Below, piece after piece: positions 10,194-24,954 of a stretch of DNA of 64,000 nucleotides. Source of the stretch: Linnemannia hyalina (lineage: Eukaryota; Mortierellomycota; Mortierellomycetes; Mortierellales; Mortierellaceae). The position numbers and the translations under genes were made by a program. How positions within the stretch are numbered: position 1 is the stretch's first letter; each line of letters begins with the position of its first letter. Below the pieces are notes generated by a model that was not told where the DNA came from, searched no databases, and was given only the letters and a program-made list of their open reading frames with translations. The stretch covers positions 682,001 to 746,000 of the forward strand of contig JAHRHY010000010.1 of the NCBI GenBank assembly GCA_019671135.1. The letters are read 5' to 3'.

Positions 10194-12875
10194 ATGAACC
10201 CTGAGAGTGAAGAGCTTTACCCTATCGCTATCCTCATAGATGAGCTCAGACACGACGACGTCTCCCTCCGCCTCAATGCCATCAAGAGACTCAACACCAT
10301 CGCCCTCGCCCTCGGACATCAGCGCACTCGCGAGGAGCTGATCCCCTTCCTCGACGGTAACGGATCCACTCTGGAACAAAAAAAGAGTCAAAATACAAGT
10401 GGAGCATCCAACACCATCCCTCACACCACTATGCTCACTCACAACCATATCGACCCCTTTCCCACCTTTTGAACTTGTAATAGAATCTATCGATGATGAA
10501 GATGAAGTTTTGCTCACCTTAGCCGGAGAGCTTGGCGAATTCACAGAGTACATTGGTGGTCCCCAGTTTGCCCACATTCTGTTGCAGCCCCTGGAGAACC
10601 TGGCTGCTGTGGAGGAGACCATGGTTCGCGACAAGGTAAATGAATCCTCCAGGACCTCAAGCTACCTCAACAACAGGGCAGCATACATCGAGTGAAGGAT
10701 AAAGGAGGCGATGTATATTGGCTTTTAACGATTAAAATGCAGCGCCAAACGCACGCATACCTCTCTCATAACGCCCGCATCGATCCGTTTGTCTCACGCG
10801 TCAAACCCCACACATCGCATATCTCTTTTTCTCTTACCCATTCCCCCATCATAGGCGGTCGAGTCCCTGAACAAGATCTGCCCCCAATTGAGCCAGGCTC
10901 AGTTGGAACAGTACTATATCCCCTTGCTCAAGCGCTTGACACTTGGAGACTGGTTCACCAGCCGCACCTCTGCCACCGGTCTCTATGCCTGCGGTTACCC
11001 CTTGGCCTCGCCAGCATCTCAGGAGGACATGCGCAAGTAAGAGCATTGGAGAAAAAGGACGACCGACGACTCACAACCGGGACTTTTTATCGTAACGTGG
11101 AGACTGACCTATCTTCTAATATTTTCAATGTCAACAGGTCATTCGGACAGCTCTGTGCAGATGATACCCCTATGGTTCGCCGCGCTGCTGCCACCCACCT
11201 CGGCGTAAGATGGCGACTTTTTTCTTTTTTCGCGCAGTATTGGATCATGGATCAGGGCATGTCGAGGGGAACTTTCGGAGAGTAGGCATTTACCAGATTC
11301 TTGCATTTGCTTATACGATTCATTTAGGCCTTCGCCAAGAAGGTTGGCAAGGAGCACCTTATCTCGGACATCATCCCATTGTTCAACAAGCTTGCGCAAG
11401 ACGAGCAGGACTCTGTCCGTTTGCTGACAGTTACCGACCTCGTCGCCATTGCAGAGGAGCTTTCGCCAGAAGAGAGCAAGGCTTACTTCTTGCAGACCCT
11501 CAAGAGCATGGTTGCCGACAAGTCGTGGAGGGTTCGCTATATGATTGCCGATAACTTTGTCAAGGCAAGTCCATGGGATTCATACGGTCTGGAGATTGCG
11601 GCGTTTTTGATCATTAACGAGCAGGTGGAAGCACATGGTGGCTAACTAACAGATAGGGTCGTGTTCCATATATTCATGTTCATAGTTGAGCAAGGCTGTT
11701 GGCGAAGAGTTCACGCGCGAGGATCTCGTTGTCGCGTTTGTCAGACTTTTGAAGGATAACGAGGCTGAGGTTCGCACTGCCGCATCTGGACAGGTCCCTG
11801 GTACGATTACTTATTGTGCTTTTCAGGATGCGCTCTGTAATAGCTACAAAAACACTCGTTTATTTACGTCCACTAATTGCTCCCGCTAACTGTGGTTCTC
11901 ATTTGCCCATACCGTACTAGGTTTCTCCGAGTTGATCGACAAGGACACTATTCTGAACTACATTTTGCCTTGCGTGAGAGACTTGGTCACAGACACTTCT
12001 CAGCACGTCCGAGCCGCCCTTGCCATGCAGATCAGTGGATTGGCACCTATTCTCGGGAAGGAGGCAACAACCGAACACCTTTTGCCCCTCTTTTTGCAGT
12101 TGCTCAAGGACGAGTTCCCCGATGTGCGCTTGAACATTATTTCAAAGCTCGAGACTGTAAACAAGGTCATTGGCATCGAGCTTCTCTCGCAGTCGTTGTT
12201 GCCAGCCATTGTTGAGTTGGCCGAGGACAAGCAGTGGCGCGTGCGCTTGGCTATTATTGATTATATCCCCTTGTTGGCGACTCAGCTTGGTGTCGAGTTT
12301 TTCGACGAGAAGCTCGGAGCTCTTTGCATGTCATGGTTGGGCGACAGTGTCTTTTCGATCCGTGAGGCCGCCACAGTCAACCTTCGCAAGTTGACCGAGG
12401 TCTTTGGCGTCGACTGGGCCAAGCAGACCATCATCCCCAAGGTTCTTGCCATGGGAACCCACCCCAACTACCTGTACAGAATGACCACCATCTTTGCCAT
12501 CACGGTACGTGCTTGCTCCTTTTTATCTGTTTCCGGACTAGAACTCCCATCAGTAGGATTGAGTGTCAAGGCATTACACTAACAGCACATATATGGTTAT
12601 GATGTGAAAATTAGGCTATGGCACCGGCGGTGACCCCAGAAGTGATTCGCGACTACATTTTGCCAACGGTCACCAACCTGGTCTCGGACCCTATCCCCAA
12701 TATTCGCTTCAACGTCGCAAAGTCGATAGAGGCGTTGATCCCTGTTTTGATGCAGAACCCCGACACGGCACCCCTGGTTGACCAGCAGCTCAAGCCAGCA
12801 CTGATCAAGCTCAGCGAGGACTCTGACAACGACGTCCGCTTCTTCTCCCAGAAGGCACTCTTGCCCGTGCAGTAG
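10194..12875 (+). CDS. TPD3: PP2A scaffold (A/PR65) subunit, HEAT-repeat protein
   Basis: Eight exons (10194-10356, 10484-10635, 10855-11036, 11138-11204, 11328-11564, 11686-11800, 11921-12504, 12615-12875) give 586 residues, the normal length for PR65 (about 589). The whole protein is tandem ~39-residue HEAT repeats with the PR65 signatures [44 protein letters not shown] and [15 protein letters not shown]. It holds the PP2A catalytic subunit and a regulatory B subunit and so sets substrate choice in cell-cycle and stress signalling; cytosolic and nuclear. The fifth intron (11565-11685) has a GC donor in the context AAG|GCAAGT and a TAG acceptor. No gap or missing repeat is apparent. Confidence 0.97.
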
Positions 12876-13599
12876 TGGCCTGGCGGATGATTGTTCTTTT
12901 ATCTGTCGGCAGGGAGCCAGATGCGATGCGGCAGACGCGGTTTGGAGAGTTACACACACAGAAAAACAATAATAATTCCCAACAAACGCACAAAAAAATA
13001 GCAAAAACGTAGAAAGAACAAAAAAAAAAAAAAAAAAAACACGAGAAGGGTATGGGTGGGGTGAGGCGGTAGGTTGATTAAAGAAGAGAGACAGGTAGCA
13101 GATACGCACCATTCTGTCTCTCGCTCCTTCTCTCTTCCCATGGGCACACGACAACAACATTCAGCACATGCAACAATAAATTTGATGTTAAATAATTCTT
13201 TGTTATTATTAGGCGGGGGGTTCATGGTCTGGTATGTTGTCATTAGGTATCTTTCTATTCTGAAGTTTGTGAACTTTCTTTTTGTTGTGAAAGGAGCGTT
13301 ATCAAATGTGGGTAAGAGGTAAGAAGAAGAGGAGGAGTGAGGATGATTATAATAGGGAGGAGGTCCATCATGCACTGGGCTTACTCTCCGAGCGTTTTTC
13401 TCGTCATTGACAAGCCTCCCTTCACAACCTGTGGGCGACAAGCAAACGAAACGTAGTTACAGAGAAACGACAAATGACCAGGCGATGAGAAAATGAGCCC
13501 CATGAATGAACAAAAGATATGTTGGAAGAAGAAAAAAAAGTAGGAACCATATTATTTTCTCTTCAACTCTTTTTTTCCAGAGTACAAGGGTCGGTTAGT
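12876..13599. other. Convergent intergenic region
   Basis: 3' ends of the PP2A scaffold (+) and the Lys-Pro surface protein (-) face each other. There is a 20-base A run at 13020-13039. No coding region is supported. Confidence 0.6.
13020..13039. repeat. poly(A) run
   Basis: Twenty consecutive A in the 3' flank of the PP2A scaffold gene. Confidence 0.9.
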
Positions 13600-15770
13600 T
13601 TAGCGACCTCCAATGTGGGCAAGTGGGGGAGGGGGCGAGGAAGGCGTCATGCCATGGGCCGAGAACTGGCCGGAACGACGGGAATGCAAGCTATGCTGGG
13701 AGTTCTGAGATCGGGCCGAGTTCTGGCGGGACAGGTTGGCGCCAGTGCCAGCACCGGCTCCAACAACTGCGACTCCTGAAAGGCCGCTGGGACCATGAGG
13801 TCCAGAACCTCCTGCTGGGCCGGTGGTACCGGGGGCGTAGAAGCCTTGGGCGGCATCCTTGACCAAGGCCATGAAGGACTCATGACGGAAGGCTGTACGG
13901 GGAGCCTCGTCCATTTCTGGGTTGAGGCCGGTTGCCTCTTCGACGGCGCGTTGGCGCTCACGACGGCGGTAGACTCCAAGGGCAACCAGACCTGCGAGAG
14001 CGACGGATCCGACGACGGCGCCGATGATGGTGCCGATGGAGGAGCTGGAACTGCCGGACATGGAGCCACCGCCGGGGGAGGTGCTGAGGCCGGAAGTGGG
14101 TTGCCCGCCGTTGGAAGAACCGTTGTTACCGGAGGGGAGGTTCTGGCCTGGGGAACCTGTGCTATCGGTGGGGGGGACGACAGCGGGAGGGGTAGGCACG
14201 ACAGGGGTATCAATCGGCGTGGGCACAACTGTTGCCTGAGGGGGAACCACAGGAGGAACCACGGGGGCGACCGTAGGGACAGTAGTGGCTGTGGTAGTGG
14301 TGGTAGTGGTGGTGGGCTCGGGCTTGGGCTTGTGAGTGTTTGATGGCTTGTGGGTTGGCTTGTGAGGACCCTTTGTCTTTGTCTTTGAGGGCTTGGGTTT
14401 GGGCTTGTGGGGTTTGGGCTTGGGCTTGTGGTGCTTGGGCTTGGGCTTGTGATCAGGCTTGCCAGGCTTGTGGGGTTTGCCGGGTTTGCCGTGATCAGGC
14501 TTATTAGGCTTGCCTGGCTTACCATGATCGGGCTTGCTAGGCTTGTGGGGCTTGCCGGGTGTGCCAGGTTCGCCAGGCTTATGAGTAGGCTTGGGGTGAT
14601 GGTTCTCAGGGGGCGCCGTCAAGTGCGAAGGACGACGGCGCTTAGGCTCATGCTCCAAGTGAGGTTCTTTCAAAGAATGAGGAGGAACATCAGTCGTCTC
14701 CGAACGCGAAGGACCCGGACGTCCACGAGGACGTTCATGCTCATCGAGGGAATCACCCCGACGACGGAACTGGAGACCGCCCGTACGCGCATAGTTGTTG
14801 GTAATGTGGTTTTTTTCAATCTCAATGTGGAGAGAGTCGGCAGCACGCTTGTAGACGAGAGGGACGGGGTCGTCGATGCGGTGCGAGATTCTGTCAGCGG
14901 ACGAAGAGGTGTCGGCGACGGCTAAGTATTATGGGAACACGAAGAATGCGATGGTGGGATTATTAATAAATTTGGTGTTCAATTGCAACAATGCGGGACA
15001 AGTCTCTAGAGAGGCGAGTCAATTTGCGCTGCACACGCATCGATTTATCGAATATCCCTCCTTGTCTGTATATGTCCTGGGTCCTGCGTTCGCATGCTTT
15101 CCTTTGTCTCCAAGGAAAAAGCTTAGACTCCGAGCAAATATAATGCGACATGAAAAAACCCTAATTAACTTTTGCTATCTTCAGCTCGCTTTGCCTTTTC
15201 TACAGGGTCTTTCGCATATGGCGCGAGGGAAAAAAAAAAAAGGAAAAGCAGAAAGCCTCCTTGAGGGTGACATGCGAAACAATAAGCGCCACCCTTTTTC
15301 TACACGTTTGTATGAACTCCTACTGCTCCTGTGACCATCCATCCCATTCCTCCTCCGACGGTTGAAACAGCTCGAGACAAAATAATATAATGACCAAGGA
15401 GGGAGATTGAGTGGGATGACTGACAAGGGGAAAAAAAGTAAAGAAAGGCAAAGGCACAAGCATGGGTATCCTTGTTTGCAGTCGCGAATGTAATATAAAA
15501 TGCCCCTCTCTCTCTTTTTTTTTCTTTCTCGGACAGCTTTGTCCGCTGACAAAGAAAGGGCATATAAACTTTGGGTTGTTGAGTTCCTGACGGCAAAAAT
15601 ATGCACTGTCCTGTCCTGCATTCTCCTGTAGACTGCTTGGCCTTTGTCGATTGTGTGCTGGGGTGGTGATAATGTTCTTTGTTGTTGATGTTTTTTGAGA
15701 ATGCTTTACCTGGGTGGACTGCAACCAGGCAGAACACGGCCGCAACCTGGAGTGCCCAAGAGATTCTCAT
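13600..15770 (-). CDS. Cell-surface type I membrane protein with Lys-Pro repeat stalk
   Basis: Two exons (15770-15710 and 14921-13600) separated by a 788-base intron give 460 residues. Residues 1-20 form a signal peptide (MRISWALQVAAVFCLVAVHP). A dibasic Lys45-Arg46 could be a Kex2 site. Residues ~130-223 are a repetitive cationic stalk built from KPGKPHKP, KPDHGKPG and KPKPHK units. Residues 224-273 are Thr/Pro/Val-rich and likely O-mannosylated, followed by a Ser/Gly-rich segment. Residues 316-338 are one hydrophobic helix (IGTIIGAVVGSVALAGLVAL), then YRRRERQ as a stop-transfer signal and a ~120-residue cytoplasmic tail. The architecture resembles wall-stress sensors or mucin-like surface proteins, but no named family is recognised. 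The + strand frames opposite the repeat are shadows. Confidence 0.85.
14922..15709 (-). other. Long intron of the Lys-Pro surface protein gene
   Basis: This intron is much longer than most others here. It starts GTAAAG, ends in TTAG, and sits directly after the signal-peptide exon. No embedded gene or RNA motif was recognised. Overlapping minus-strand open frames near 15.2-15.7 kb are T-rich and look non-coding. Confidence 0.6.
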
Positions 15771-18700
15771 GGGAGCGTCTTGTTGAACTGTTGCTTGTAT
15801 GTGTTGTTGGTTGTGGATGGTATACCGGGTCGATATGAAAAGGCTCGACTCGTTAAAAAAGTCTAGGTGGTTGGTTTGGCGGCAGAGTGTGCAAGAAGAC
15901 GCGGGGGGTAGGGCGAGAGTTACAGGACGACCAATAGGAGAGAAAAGTTGAAGAATGAATGTCAGAGGGTCTGTCTTAACGTGTGCATGCAAAAAAGGCG
16001 GTAGTTGGAGAGATAGTTGTGTTTGTGTTGAAGGAGTCATTCGGAGAGTGGAGAATGGAGAGTAGAGAGAAGTTGGTGAGAGTGAAAGAGTGCATGTGTG
16101 GTAACACGAGGTAGGAACAGTGAGGTGTGAAAGAGTGGTGAGAGTGTGCGAGTGAAGGAGGAGGAGGAGGAGCAAGGAGGTTGATGGTAGCGCTTACTTT
16201 TGGTGAAAGGGCGAAGTGTGCGTTATATATCTTCCTTGCTGGTTGTTTGTTGGGTTGCTATTAGGGACGAGTTGAGGATGGGCGAGGACGGGCGTGAGAG
16301 TAGTCGGTTATGTTATGCATCGAGATGATGGAAGTGGAGAGGAGGGTTGTTAGGATGATGATGCAATGCAAAGAGGAGAGGGTAAGAGGAAGGAGGAGGA
16401 GGAGAAGGGAAGGGTATGCCCGTACAAGGGAGGAAGGGGATGAAGAGTCGAGTGTTGAAGTCGAGGCAGGTTCACCAAACTCTGCCGAGAAGGAGGATGG
16501 AGGAAGGGTTGAATGAGGGGGAGGGGGAACCGGAAAGGGAAGAAGAAGGCACAAAGAAGAAGAAAGAGAAGAAATTCAGGCACCATCAGTTGATTTTGAT
16601 CATCAATCATTTGAGTATATCTGTCTCTCTCTCTGGTTGGCCGTGTCTTGTCCTTTTTTCTTGACGAGGTTGCACCTTGCTCACACACTTATTTAGCATA
16701 AATGGCCACACATTCACACTTAGTCTTGCTGACATGTTCACAATTGCTGCTACAAGTAACATGTCATCGCTGTTACTGGTAAGCTGGGAACTGACGACCA
16801 ACTGCTGACATTTGACCCTTGTGTGCATTCGTTCACTTCACAACGAGCAACAGTAACCATCAACATAAAATCACACTCACACACAAGATGAGAAATAAGA
16901 AAAATTGAGAGCTTTTTTTACTTGGTTGTTACTCGTTAGCCAAAGAATAAACATGGTGAGCGCTGATTGGAATGGCCTACTTGTCTCCCTTTCCTTGCCT
17001 TGCACGTCTATATATGTGTGTACACTTTGTTATTTTTGCGCGTCCTGCGCAATGAACGATACAAGTCTCAGCAAGAAGAACGATAGAAGTCTCAGCAAAG
17101 AGAACGACAGGGTACCCTTCACCTATTCCTGACCCAAGTTGCAAAGAGTGAAAGAAAGGAAGGGGATACAAGAAATGAGTTCACAAGCCGGATCAAATAA
17201 CAAATTAGCGTCAATTGCCCATATATTGTTGAGAGCATTAATCTCATAAATACAAAGGTTTTGTGTCTTCCAGACAAGGCGAGAATAAAGTTTGCACACC
17301 GTGGAAGCCATGGAAAAAAGAGGCGGTTAATTAGGTCTATGTCCTGGCTCTGACTGGCACCCTGCAGGCAGGAGGTATTCTTCCCCTTCCTTTCCCCCCA
17401 TTTTGCGTTCACCTCCAAAAATATCATTTTTATTCGGCGCCCACCTACCACCGCCATCATCATCATCGTCGGCGCCCAGATGTCGTTGGTATGAAATAAT
17501 AGAAATATAACTTGGCTCGTGTCACAGAGATGAAAAAGAGAGAAGCATTTGCTATCGTTGGAAAGAAATATGAGGCGTAGAAAGGTATCAAAATGCCCCA
17601 GGTATGTTGTGTTGTAGGCCAGCATACCACACACAAACGCTTCTTTGTTGTCCTCTTGCTTTTCTGCATCGCCGCATTTTCCTGATTCAAAAGAGTAGGC
17701 ATGGCACAATTTTCTGGTATTGCGTGAAAACCAGTTCTCTTATTTCATTGCGCTCTCGGCTACCTTCAATCTATTGCTCAAACGCGCTACTAATATTGCC
17801 ATTCGTCTCTAGTAGCTCCATTCTGGTACTATTTTCTTTATATCGCTTCCTTTCCTTGCACAGCGTCATGCCCAACGTCTAATTGCCTATAAGAAAACCA
17901 TGGCCCTGTGCCTGGCTATTAACACGATGCGAATCCCTGCCCGTCGATTACGACGTATGAGCAAATCACCCTCTTTCCCCCTAGCATCCATTGCAAGGTC
18001 GCGACCCAACATTACAATGCAAAGGTTCATTTTCTTTTCGGCGAGTTGCAAGGAAAAAAAGATACAAAAAGAAGAAGAGAACATCTGTCCTCTCTTTTAG
18101 TGCAATTGCAGGACAGGTTGCATCCTTCCCTAAGTCCTAACATCTCTGTTGTCTATTCTTGGCGAGCATTGGCCACAAGGAAGAGATGCGATCATTATTT
18201 CCTGTCATCACTCGAATGGTGCTCTGAAAGGAAATAAAGACATTTAATCTATGAACAACGCTCAGGAACAGGTGTGAAAAAAGGGTGTTCATGTTGGCAC
18301 CCGCATTGGGAAGCCGATCCTGCTCTTCAACCTGAAAAAAAACCAACAAGGCACGCCCACTCCACCACCCCCTCCTGCTCATTCCTCTCTCCTACTCTCC
18401 TATATACTCTCACTCCCTATCATGGCTGACCCGTAGGCAAGACTAAATACTTGACTCGCTCTTCCTGCCGCTCCTGCTCATAGCTTTTGCGCCTTTTGTC
18501 ACCAGAATTAGGTTCTGAAGCGGTGTGGCCATGAACGGCAATAAGCCCGTGTGGCGTGTCTGAAGCGGCCATTGATTATTCTCACTCAGTTCAGCTCTTG
18601 AAGGGTAGGAGCATGAAGTTGAATGGAAGAGGAATGCCTTTTTGCCAACGTTGTAATACATTAGTGTTTTAGTGAAAAAGTGGGGAATGCGAGTGTTGAG

Positions 18701-21278
18701 GTAGGGGAGTCACTCGCCATGATATGTCGTCCCCATAGCGATAAGAGGATTAAAAAAAAGTGTAGCGATGATCATGGCAAAGAAAAAGAGAAACACTGGG
18801 CACAAAAAAGAAAGAAATGAAATGAAGAGGAAGAAGAGCACAGGTCGCAAACGTGGGTGAGGATCCATAATTCTCTTCCCAAGAGCACCAATTCTGTTTG
18901 GGCACCAACAAATAAAAAAGATGGAGAGAGAAGAGTGGGGAGGGAGGGATAAGGGAGTGGTTCTGTTGGAGAGAGACATCTTCTGTCTGTCTGGCCCTGC
19001 ATTTTCCTTATCTATTGTCCATCTATTCAAACCCAGCGAGATTGTGGAAACCACAAAAAAATAACAAGCTTTGGACGGCGAAGGGATAGAGTGCAAAACT
19101 GAGTCCAAGTCACCTTTTTCTTTACCCTTTTTGTTCGTTCAACGACGAGCATTAAAAAAGAGCTGAACTTTTAGCCACCTGAATGCCAGAAAAAGGACCA
19201 GGTCATCGGCCTGGCTTCGTTTTTAAACCTGCCCACGGACAAATCATCCTTGATTAACAAGAGGGGAAAAAAAGAAGGGCAAGTGCAGGCCGCTTTCGCT
19301 TTTTATCTGAATTGAAAAACAAGCAGGCGGAAACAACAAATGACGGGCAAGTCAATTCTCAATCCCCCTCTTTTTTTTTGTGGAGTGGAGTTAACCTTGA
19401 ATTGCGTGGGTGAGAGTATATCAGCAAAAAGGAAAAAAAAGTTTTGAAAGAGGTACCTCTTCGTTCCGTCATTCTCCAGGGGTGCCTCGTTTGTTTTTTC
19501 TGGCATTATGCGCCCGAACCACCATCCATAATCTAATACAACAACAAGACCCCCCGCTTCGTCGCATGACATATTTCGTTGTGGTTCACAAACCTGTTCG
19601 AGAGCCTTGTCCCTGTTAATGAACGATGGATCGGAACACTCAGCTCTTTCACTTTTTCTCTTCTTTTGAAGGATAAGTTCGGAACTGCAGGACGACTACG
19701 ATTTTCTACGAAAAAAATGCTTCAATTAGACACTTCATTTTTTTTTCCTCCGAGCGGGCACATGTAGATAGCCGCGCTCTTCCCTCCCGTTCCTCTTGAC
19801 CTTTTCACTTTCTCGCTGCACCAAATAGAAAGCGAATCCAAGAAACGAACAACATGGCCACACGAGTTTTTCCTTGTCGCCAAAAGAAACGACAACGACT
19901 AATATCTTGGACAAATCCTTCCTATCCTCCCACCCCCAACGCTTTGTTTCATGAACGAGATTGCCTCTTTTAGTGATTGATGCTTGTGGGGAACGCTCTT
20001 GTCAACGGATCGTCGCGTGGAAAGTTGTTGGGTTGAACTAGTTGTTTATTTGTTCTCTGCAACGATCCTGTCCGTCCGGGGTAAAGGAATGTGGCATGGC
20101 TAGAACATTCACGAGGAAATGTGGGGTAACAAAAGGAATCATCTCTCGTGTGAACAAGAAGAGTGAAGGCGAACAATTCGTGAAGTGAATATCTTTCTTC
20201 TTACCTCGTCAATGGATCCCGTGTGGTAGACATACATAAGAGAATTGGGGTTGGAGGAGCAATGGTGCACCCTCAATTGTCCATACGATAGCTAGCAGCA
20301 AAAGGTTGTTCCGGAGCAAGGTAGGCACCCATTGGATATCGATAGAAGGGGGATGCAAAGGCGGTGTAAAGAGAACAAGAGTGTCATGGTCCATTCTATT
20401 CTACCTGCCCGTGTTCTTGAACTAGCGCTAAAATAGGTTCATTGATTGTTCAGAAACACAAAGAGACGAGGTATTTTATTCCTATGGTCTCTCTTTCATC
20501 CAGGGGTGGAAGAAACATAATAAAGACAAGTGAGTGCATAATGCAAATGGCGAGAATGGATATGTGGATGAGCAAAAAGAGGGTGGGGTCTTGTTTGCGC
20601 GATAATTGACGTTGTTGTTACTTGTCCTTGCTCGAAGATCTAGCTAAAGGTAAGCCGACGATGAGATATTGTTGTTGATGTTGACGATTTTTTTAATCTT
20701 TTGAGCGAGGATTGATAAATGTTCACAGCAGTAATGGACACACGTAGCGAATTGTAAGGAGAGAGAAACAGCCAGCCCTCATCTACCCGAACGGTTAAAG
20801 GGAAGCGTGAGCAAAGGGTGGCAAGGGTGTAAGAGTGGGAGAGTGTGATGTATGATGTGTGAGCTATGCTGGGCTGAGAATCAGGAGAGGAAGCAAGTTT
20901 TTTCTTTTTGTCGATTCCAATAGAATATCCGACTGCAGTCGATGAGGAAGTGGAGTAAAGTGGCTAACACAGTTGAAGAAATAACGGCGATTGAATCGGG
21001 TATGCCCCCAATTCAATTGCAGAAAAAGGTTCTGTTATCTCTTACATACAACCGCACCTCAAATTTTTTTTCAACTTGGACGAATAAATACACCCACACG
21101 GATTTCCACTCCATTTCTCTTCTCTTCCTCTAATCTCGCTTTCATTCACACAACTCCATCACCTCACTCCTCACTTCACTCGTCTCCTCTTTACTCTACT
21201 CTCCTCCTTGCTACAACTCCACTCTACTCTTCTCCACGTTCTCTCTTTAATCAAAACCACATACAAAATATCACAAAA
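15771..21278. other. 5.5 kb divergent intergenic region, no supported gene
   Basis: It lies between the starts of the Lys-Pro surface protein (-) and malic enzyme (+). Many short frames exist, but none shows a domain, exon pairing or biased composition; most are polypyrimidine translations. A 24-base tandem repeat lies at 17055-17110. About 130 bases before the malic enzyme ATG are CT-rich and presumably form its leader. Confidence 0.5.
17055..17110. repeat. 24-base tandem repeat, 2.3 copies
   Basis: Units start AACGAT and contain AGTCTCAGCAA. Copies lie at 17055-17078 and 17079-17102 with three differences, followed by a partial copy. Confidence 0.8.
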
Positions 21279-24127
<2,849 letters not shown>

Positions 24128-24242
24128 AAGGGATAGCAGCATTAGCCGCATGCGCCCTTTTTGTATTTTTTAGTTCCTTTTCTTTTTCATTTTTTTTTGC
24201 ATGCCTCGACCAACCACGCCTCCCTTTCATCATCTATCCTAG

Positions 24243-24248
24243 AATAAA
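24243..24248 (+). terminator. AATAAA polyadenylation hexamer for malic enzyme
   Basis: A canonical hexamer 116 bases past the malic enzyme stop codon, in a T-rich 3' flank. Inferred from sequence only. Confidence 0.4.
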
Positions 24249-24954
24249 AGCCTTCCCTTTACGATTCTCATGACAAAAAAAGCCTATTTATTGTGCTGTT
24301 CTTTTCACCCATTGTGGTTGAAAGCCAGCCTCCGTTCGCTGATCTACTAGACCTGAGGTGATCAATCGTAAGTCTAAAGAGCAGTCACGGCAAAGGAGAG
24401 GCTATTTCTTTTGAGGGGGCATAGTCGGTTTGTGTGCTCTCTCTCGAATTTTTAATACAGGTGCGAAGGCATAATGTTTTACAACCAGGACTGAATAGCG
24501 GCTGTCTATTCAATCGCAGCCTGCCAACGGACCGCCAGCCAATCAGAGCGCATACAACACCATCCAAATACCTTCTTTTATCAACAAACATCCAAGATAT
24601 CCATTGCAACAACCATACATCCATTGACGGGCGCCGGCACATCCATCATCAACCCGCCCATGCTCCAGTACCATCCTCGCACCATTATCGACACTTGTCC
24701 CTACGAGATCGTCCATTGGCCGTGAGAGGGTGGAAGCTGGGCAGGCCTGCTGGAGCAAAAGGCATTTTTCTATATCCCCTTTGTTTATTTTTTCGACAGG
24801 CCAGCAGGAGGATCGATTGTTTCGACTCTGACAAGAAACGACCGACAGATCAGCAAGACATCAAAAACTCCAACCAAACGAAAAAGCAAAGCAGCAATCA
24901 TGAATTAACATCTCGATCCACCCTCCTTCTCTCGACTTACCGACTACACAGGCA
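24249..24954. other. Intergenic region upstream of the Stm1/SERBP1 gene
   Basis: No gene is seen. It presumably holds the promoter and leader of the downstream RGG protein gene. A short imperfect inverted repeat around CCTGCTGG (near 24750) and CCAGCAGG (near 24802) flanks a T-rich stretch. Confidence 0.5.

Noticed and set aside
13647..14525. Alternative minus-strand frame, Ser/Pro-rich, 292 residues
   Set aside because: It is a frame-shifted reading of the same Lys-Pro repeat. The frame with signal peptide, transmembrane helix and basic stop-transfer residues is the coherent one.
13795..14925. Plus-strand frames with Gly/Leu-rich products
   Set aside because: They are antisense shadows of the Lys-Pro repeat and Ser/Gly-rich parts of the surface protein.
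15300..16175. 291-residue minus-strand frame upstream of the surface protein
   Set aside because: It is a T/C-rich leader read through in one frame. It overlaps the signal-peptide exon in another frame and lacks domains.
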